A stretch of DNA of 10,799 nt from the NCBI GenBank assembly GCA_003448025.1, contig DLXL01000082.1, positions 1 through 10,799 of the forward strand. The letters are read 5' to 3'. The position numbers and the translations under genes are program-made. The notes beneath the pieces were generated by a model that was given only the letters and a program-made list of their open reading frames with translations, searched no databases and had not been told where the DNA came from. Every line of letters starts with the position of its first letter. Position 1 is the stretch's first letter. Source of the DNA: Saprospirales bacterium. Its GTDB lineage: Bacteria > Bacteroidota > Bacteroidia > Chitinophagales > Saprospiraceae. Positions 7,247-10,799 of this stretch are shown here, in pieces.

Positions 7247-7354
7247 GCAACTCCAGGGTGCTTTCTGTCTTTGATAAATAATCCAATCATTGGTTTCAGG
7301 TAACCTGTTACGGTGGTGCTTAGTTGTCCATTGTTGTTACTTTAGCTCCAAAAA

Positions 7355-7945
7355 ATGAGCAAAATACCTATCAACACAGACATATACCTGCTGGATCAAA
7401 TTATGAAAGGCCGCTACTCCGCATCAGAGCTTATTCTGGATGCCGGCGCCGGTGGTGGTCGCAACCTGGAATGGTTTGTACATCAGGGATGCAAGGTGTT
7501 TGGAACAGATCGCGATCCGATTGCGATAGAGACCTTAAAAAACACTTATCCGGGCCTCCCATCAGATCGTTTTCAAATGGCGCCCGTGGAGTCATTGCCC
7601 TTCCCCGATGCTTTTTTCCATCACATTATTTCGAGCGCAGTACTCCATTTTGCCGACGATGAGCAGCACTTTCAGGACATGTTCCGTGAAATGGTTCGGG
7701 TGCTCCGTCCGGGCGGATCAATCTTTATCCGGATGACGACAGATGTGGGTATAGCGCACAAATTGATTCCTCTTGGAAATGGCCGGTATTACTTGCCGGA
7801 CGGATCTGAGCGCTTTCTGCTGAGCAGGCAAATGCTGGATCAACTGCTGGGGCAATACCGTCTGGAACTACTGGAGCCTTTTAAAACCGTGCTGGTGGAA
7901 GAGCTGAGGAGTATGGGGGTAGTGGTTTTGAGGAAGATCAGATAA
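7355..7945 (+). CDS. Class I SAM-dependent methyltransferase
   Basis: A 196-residue soluble protein with the Rossmann-type methyltransferase core. Motif I is LDAGAGGGRN (28-37); the acidic residue after strand 2 is in GTDRD (Asp52 or Asp54); the strand-4 region is LPFPDAFFHHIISSAVLHF (81-99); the post-motif is VLRPGGSIFIRM (116-127). This is the Methyltransf_11/25 type. The substrate cannot be read from the sequence: UbiE-like, TehB-like and small-molecule enzymes share these motifs. It starts 108 bases after the dioxygenase; a near-match -7 box TACTTTAG at 7338-7345, ten bases before the ATG, suggests its own promoter. Its position next to the retinal gene may be chance; there is no sign of a carotenoid-specific role. 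Confidence 0.85.
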   Translation: MSKIPINTDIYLLDQIMKGRYSASELILDAGAGGGRNLEWFVHQGCKVFGTDRDPIAIETLKNTYPGLPSDRFQMAPVESLPFPDAFFHHIISSAVLHFADDEQHFQDMFREMVRVLRPGGSIFIRMTTDVGIAHKLIPLGNGRYYLPDGSERFLLSRQMLDQLLGQYRLELLEPFKTVLVEELRSMGVVVLRKIR

Positions 7946-8053
7946 TGGAACGGGGGTGTTTACTGCCAGCTTGTGGTGTGCTTCCATTCAGCTGCCTGCA
8001 ACAGTTTATTTTGGAAAGGGCAGACCGTACAAGGCGGAAATGGCCAATTAAAG

Positions 8054-8061
8054 TACCTTTG
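8054..8061 (+). promoter_or_regulatory. Candidate -7 box (TAnnTTTG) of the ABC-F gene
   Basis: TACCTTTG is an exact match to the Bacteroidota -7 consensus, 32 bases before the GTG start. No TTG is found 19-21 bases upstream, so only half of the promoter is recognisable. Confidence 0.4.
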
Positions 8062-8093
8062 CCCCTCTTTTCACGAATTTTACCATAAACAAG

Positions 8094-9716
8094 GTGCTTA
8101 CAGTTCATAACGTCGGGTTACAATTTGGAAAGCGGGTGCTTTTTGATGAGGTCAATTTAAAATTTACAAAGGGCAATTGTTACGGCGTAATAGGCGCCAA
8201 CGGTGCCGGCAAATCCACCTTCCTTAAGGTCTTGTCCGGAGCTATTGAAAGCACCCGGGGCAGCATAGAAATCACTCCGGGCGAACGAATGGCCGTTTTG
8301 TCCCAAAACCATTTCGCCTTCAACGAACACCCCGTGCTGGATACCGTGATGATGGGCCACCCTCGGCTTTACAGCATCATGAAGGAGAAAAACGCCATCT
8401 ACGACAATCCCAACGCTACCGAGGAGGACTCTATGCGGGCTGCTGAACTGGAGGGCGAATTTGCGGAAATGAATGGCTGGATGGCTGAAAGTGATGCCGC
8501 AGAGTTGCTCAGCAACATGGGCGTGCCGGAATCCCTGCACTATGCACTCATGGCCGACCTCGACGGTTCCTATCGCGTAAAAGTGCTGCTGGCTCAGGCG
8601 CTGTTCGGATCGCCGGATATCCTGCTCATGGACGAGCCCACCAACGACCTCGATGCCGAAACTACCGACTGGCTCTGCGATTTTCTGGCAGATTACCAGA
8701 ACATTGCCATCGTGGTTTCGCACGACCGCCACTTCCTCGACATGGTATGTACTCATGTGGTGGATGTGGATTTTGCAAAAATCCGGATGTTCACGGGCAA
8801 CTACACGTTCTGGTATGAAACCAGCCAGATCATGGCGCGCCAAATGGCCGATAAAAACAAAAAAGTGGAGCAAAAACGGCAGGAAATGATGGATTTCATT
8901 GCCCGTTTCTCGGCCAATGCCTCGAAATCCAAACAAGCCACCAGCCGCAAAAAAGCCCTTGAAAAGCTCAATCTGGAAGAAATTCAGGTGTCGAGCCGTA
9001 AATATCCGTACATCTCCTTCCGCCCTGAACGGGAGCCCGGCGATGTCATTCTGGATATCCAAAAATTAAGCGCCAAAAACAATCTGGGTGAATACCTCTT
9101 CCGCGACCTATACCTGCGCCTAAATAAAGGCGATAAAGTGGCTATTTTGAGCAGAAATGCCATGGCGGTGTCGGCCTTGTTCGATATCCTGTCTGGCGAG
9201 GAGCAGCACTACGAAGGTGAATTCCAGTACGGGCAAACCATTGCATTCCAGTACCTGCCCAACGACAATGGCGCCTACTTTACCGGCGATCAGGATCAGA
9301 ACCTGATAGACTGGCTGCGGCAGTATTCCAAAGAAAAGGACGAAGCTTTTATCCGCGGCTTTTTGGGCCGTATGTTGTTCAGCGGCGAGGAGGTGTTTAA
9401 AAAATCCAGTGTATTGTCGGGAGGCGAAAAGGTGCGCTGTATGTTATCCAAAATCATGCTGGCCAACCCCAATTCCCTGATCCTGGATGAACCTACCAAC
9501 CACCTGGATCTGGAATCCATCACGGCTCTCAATACGGGTATGCAGGAATTTACGGGCAATATTATCTTTACTTCTCACGACTATCAATTGCTGGATTCGG
9601 TAGCCAACCGCATTGTAGAAATCACGCCAAAAGGCCTGATAGATCAGTCTATGTCGTACGGCGATTACCTCCACAGCGACAAAGTGAAGAAACTGCGTGC
9701 GGAGATGTATGGGTGA
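8094..9716 (+). CDS. ABC-F family ATPase, YbiT/YkpA type
   Basis: A 540-residue cytosolic protein with two ABC ATPase domains and no membrane segments; ABC-F proteins bind the ribosome and affect translation or antibiotic tolerance. Domain 1: Walker A GANGAGKS (34-41), Walker B ILLMDEP (176-182), switch His210. The inter-domain linker (about 240-305) is basic and contains the group signature FSANASKSKQATSR (272-285). Domain 2: signature LSGGEK (441-446), Walker B LILDEPTNHLD (462-472), switch His495. The Walker A of domain 2 is degenerate (SRNAMAVS, 353-360), as is the signature of domain 1 (LDGSY, 156-160, in place of LSGGE). Both defects fall in the same composite ATP site. Translation starts at GTG 8094; MLTVHNVGLQFG fits the family N-terminus. 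Resemblance to E. coli YbiT and B. subtilis YkpA is from memory of those families. Confidence 0.93.
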   Translation: MLTVHNVGLQFGKRVLFDEVNLKFTKGNCYGVIGANGAGKSTFLKVLSGAIESTRGSIEITPGERMAVLSQNHFAFNEHPVLDTVMMGHPRLYSIMKEKNAIYDNPNATEEDSMRAAELEGEFAEMNGWMAESDAAELLSNMGVPESLHYALMADLDGSYRVKVLLAQALFGSPDILLMDEPTNDLDAETTDWLCDFLADYQNIAIVVSHDRHFLDMVCTHVVDVDFAKIRMFTGNYTFWYETSQIMARQMADKNKKVEQKRQEMMDFIARFSANASKSKQATSRKKALEKLNLEEIQVSSRKYPYISFRPEREPGDVILDIQKLSAKNNLGEYLFRDLYLRLNKGDKVAILSRNAMAVSALFDILSGEEQHYEGEFQYGQTIAFQYLPNDNGAYFTGDQDQNLIDWLRQYSKEKDEAFIRGFLGRMLFSGEEVFKKSSVLSGGEKVRCMLSKIMLANPNSLILDEPTNHLDLESITALNTGMQEFTGNIIFTSHDYQLLDSVANRIVEITPKGLIDQSMSYGDYLHSDKVKKLRAEMYG

Positions 9717-9739
9717 GGGAAGAAGCACTCATCTATCGT

Positions 9740-9759
9740 GTAGGTTTTTGAAAACCTAC
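9740..9759 (+). repeat. Perfect palindrome after the ABC-F gene
   Basis: GTAGGTTTT and its complement are separated by two bases, starting 23 bases after the ABC-F stop. It forms the outer tip of the left arm of the mobile element, and a related imperfect palindrome stands at the outer tip of the right arm (about 10744-10762). It could help end ABC-F transcription but lacks a U-tract. Confidence 0.6.
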
Positions 9760-9770
9760 GGTATTCTCTT

Positions 9771-9933
9771 TAGAACCCATCTCAAAACTAACTGTCGGGC
9801 CAAAATGGTGCCTAAAAGTGGAATTTTGCGTTAGTTTTTCAGTGTAGAACCCTGCTACAATGTAAAAAAACTGCCTTGCCTTCATTTTTTAACCCTCATT
9901 TTGACTCCAACGCCAGTATTGAGATGGGTTCTA
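9771..9933. mobile_element. MITE-like insertion in the left arm, with TA target duplication
   Basis: A 159-base element (9773-9931) is bounded by terminal inverted repeats GAACCCATCTCAA, which extend as 16-base perfect repeats when the flanking TTA/TAA is included (9770-9785 and 9919-9934), and is flanked by TA on both sides. It has no coding potential. Inside is a second inverted repeat (AAAACTAAC at 9784-9792 with GTTAGTTTT at 9830-9838). Removing the element plus one TA leaves a nine-base spacer in the left arm, equal to the nine-base spacer at 10730-10738 in the right arm, which fixes the boundaries. TA duplication is typical of IS630/Tc1-mariner-related elements; no source transposase is in the window. 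Confidence 0.7.
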
Positions 9934-9966
9934 ATCATATGTGGCTGTTAAGGCTATATGGGAACA

Positions 9967-10005
9967 CATCTAACATCTTGTAACCCGCTGTTTTAACGGC
10001 GGGCA
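9967..10005 (+). repeat. Left copy of the 39-base perfect inverted repeat with GC-rich hairpin
   Basis: This block is the exact reverse complement of 10659-10697. Its right half holds a self-complementary REP-like hairpin, CCCGCTGTTTTAACGGCGGG (9984-10003). The preceding part starts CATCTAACATCTT and resembles CATCTAGCATCTT at 10025-10038, so the arm itself contains a degenerate direct repeat. Confidence 0.8.
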
Positions 10006-10025
10006 AATGCAGCCCCACCCATTAC

Positions 10026-10055
10026 ATCTAGCATCTTTACAAAACATCAGCATCA
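10026..10055 (+). repeat. Left copy of the 30-base perfect inverted repeat
   Basis: This block is the exact reverse complement of 10609-10638. Its inner end coincides with the stop codon of the transposase relic (TGA at 10055-10053 on the minus strand), so the repeat abuts the gene closely, as expected if the pair forms one mobile unit. Confidence 0.8.
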
Positions 10056-10485
10056 TCCCAAGACCCGAACAAAGCCATACTTAACCATGAACATCTGACA
10101 TTCTTCTTCAAACGACTTACTTCGGTGATGTTCCTCCTGTTTTTTTAAATAATTTCGAACAACTTCCACTTGCGACTGACCAATAGAAGCAGCGTAGTAG
10201 TCATCTGCCCACGCAAAATCTGTCTCAAACAATTGTTTCTGATTTGCAAAACTCGAACTTTCTCCTTTGAGCAATTTCATAATTTGAGCTATGTTCTGGT
10301 CACATGCCATCGAAATTAAGGTGTGAACGTGATCGGATTCTCCATTAATAAAATCCAAATATATTTTCTTTAGCATAGGATTTAATGTGCTTGAACAGCT
10401 CGATGCGCTTGTTTTTGTTTGTCATGAGTGGCTCACGTCGTTTGGTTGCCCAAACTGCGTGCACCCAGATGCGTACTTGTGCCAT
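10053..10485 (-). pseudogene. IS200-like Y1 (HUH) transposase, frameshifted
   Basis: The reading frame from ATG 10485 gives MAQVRIWVHAVWATKRREPL and continues to a premature stop at 10345 (46 residues). The remainder is in another frame and appears as a 107-codon open frame from 10376: MLKKIYLDFINGES, then DHVHTLI (the HUH metal-binding pair), KLLKGESSSF, and VVRNYLKKQEEHH with the likely catalytic Tyr (residue 76 of that fragment). Joined around ...SYAKEN/IYLDFING the two parts make a roughly 143-residue protein, close to the usual size of IS200-like and RAYT transposases. The shift corresponds to one extra base or two missing bases near the A-rich and TA-rich stretch at about 10352-10371. 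Flanking inverted arms favour a RAYT-type enzyme over plain IS200 TnpA. Confidence 0.85.
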
Positions 10486-10527
10486 GTGATGATTTGGTTG
10501 ATTAGTGAAAAAGTGGCGTGAACTTTA

Positions 10528-10558
10528 CAAAATTAAGGTTTTCATAGAAAAGATACAA
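10528..10558 (-). promoter_or_regulatory. Bacteroidota-type promoter of the transposase relic
   Basis: On the minus strand a TTG (complement of 10556-10558) is followed after 20 bases by TAATTTTG (complement of 10528-10535), fitting the -33 TTG / -7 TAnnTTTG consensus and spacing. The start ATG at 10485 lies 42 bases after the -7 box, leaving a short leader. This is the best full promoter match found in the window. Confidence 0.55.
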
Positions 10559-10608
10559 GGCTTAATACTGGAAATAATAGCCTGATAAATATGCCTCCCT
10601 GAGACTTC

Positions 10609-10638
10609 TGATGCTGATGTTTTGTAAAGATGCTAGAT
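10609..10638 (-). repeat. Right copy of the 30-base perfect inverted repeat
   Basis: Exact reverse complement of 10026-10055. It lies about 50 bases upstream of the transposase promoter, so the promoter is inside the element. Confidence 0.8.
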
Positions 10639-10658
10639 ATGATTTGTAGGTAGGCTCA

Positions 10659-10697
10659 TGCCCGCCGTTAAAACAGCGGGTTACAAGATGTTAGATG
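10659..10697 (-). repeat. Right copy of the 39-base perfect inverted repeat with GC-rich hairpin
   Basis: Exact reverse complement of 9967-10005, including the hairpin CCCGCCGTTAAAACAGCGGG (10661-10680). The 20 bases between this block and the inner 30-base block are poorly conserved between arms although the spacing is identical, while the hairpin block is perfect. Confidence 0.8.
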
Positions 10698-10766
10698 GGT
10701 TGCCGGCTAGCCTTAATAGCAACATATGACTTGTGTACATACCGTAGGTTTATAAAACCTGCGAGG

Positions 10767-10799
10767 TCTGAAAACCCAACCTGCAGGCTGTTTTTCAGA
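10767..10799. repeat. Further palindrome at the window edge
   Basis: TCTGAAAA (10767-10774) pairs with TTTTCAGA (10792-10799), enclosing the palindrome CCTGCAGG (10780-10787). Together with the AGGTTT/AAACCT palindrome just before it, this indicates that the repeat-rich region continues past the window. Confidence 0.45.

Larger units (their letters stand above)
9752..10751. mobile_element. Decayed RAYT-like element: Y1 transposase relic between 143-base inverted arms
   Basis: Two inverted arms enclose a broken IS200-like transposase gene: 9752-10055 on the left (143 bases once a 161-base insertion and its target duplication are removed) and 10609-10751 on the right (143 bases). The arms align without any further gap, with about 118 of 143 positions identical by hand count, including perfect blocks of 39 bases (9967-10005 with 10659-10697) and 30 bases (10026-10055 with 10609-10638). 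Classical IS200/IS605 elements lack terminal inverted repeats; flanking inverted palindromic repeats are instead typical of REP-associated tyrosine transposases. True outer ends are uncertain, because related palindromes continue beyond both arms. Confidence 0.7.

Noticed and set aside
7247..7354. Palindromes CCAATCATTGG and GTAACCTGTTAC before the methyltransferase gene
   Set aside because: Too short and AT-balanced to be distinguished from chance, with no second copy in the window.
8157..9062. A 301-codon minus-strand open frame
   Set aside because: It lies wholly inside the ABC-F gene on the opposite strand, has no recognisable domain, and is His/Val-rich in the manner of antisense shadows.
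10345..10376. Programmed ribosomal frameshift in the transposase
   Set aside because: The frame change is +1/-2, and no A-AAA-AAG-type -1 slippery site with a downstream structure is visible; IS200-like transposases are normally a single frame.
9752..10751. CRISPR array or toxin-antitoxin locus in the repeat-rich end
   Set aside because: Repeats are inverted arms, not regularly spaced direct repeats, and the only gene is a Y1 transposase relic.

Overview
The window looks like a chromosomal segment from a Bacteroidota bacterium, plausibly of the Saprospiria type; the phylum call is firmer than the order. Supporting signs are signal peptides ending in A-Q, near absence of Shine-Dalgarno sequences, several TAnnTTTG boxes just upstream of starts (the -7 element of Bacteroidota promoters), an ECF sigma factor operon with a non-zinc anti-sigma protein and a DUF4097-like secreted protein, and a proteorhodopsin with its own retinal-forming gene.

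Layout. Positions 1-2411 (minus strand) hold an envelope-type operon, in transcription order: ECF sigma factor, one-span membrane anti-sigma-like protein, exported DUF4097-like beta-repeat protein, and the signal peptide of another exported protein cut by the window edge. Next upstream on the same strand is a P-type Ca2+-type ATPase (2553-5099) that ends in its own intrinsic terminator, so it is a separate unit. A 376-base AT-rich divergent intergenic region separates it from a plus-strand phototrophy pair: a light-driven proton-pump rhodopsin (5476-6216) and a Brp/Blh-type beta-carotene 15,15'-dioxygenase (6332-7246) that makes its retinal. A strong intrinsic terminator lies between the two and may set their expression ratio. 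A small SAM-dependent methyltransferase (7355-7945) and an ABC-F ATPase of the YbiT/YkpA type (8094-9716) follow as ordinary housekeeping-like genes.

The last kilobase (about 9740-10799) is a decayed mobile element. It holds an IS200-like Y1 (HUH) transposase gene broken by a frameshift and flanked by two 143-base inverted-repeat arms, each carrying a GC-rich hairpin. This is the arrangement expected of a REP-associated transposase (RAYT). A 159-base MITE-like element with its own terminal inverted repeats and a TA target duplication has inserted into the left arm; removing it restores exactly equal arm lengths.

How the genes work together: the rhodopsin gives a proton-motive force from light using retinal made by the adjacent dioxygenase from beta-carotene. 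The rhodopsin has the glycine that opens a side fenestration toward the retinal ring in xanthorhodopsin-type pumps, so a carotenoid antenna is possible. The sigma/anti-sigma operon probably senses an envelope cue and controls its own exported products. No unmistakably new system is visible. The most informative points are the fenestrated rhodopsin with an intercistronic terminator, the paired decay of one ATP site in the ABC-F protein, and the nested repeat architecture at the right end.
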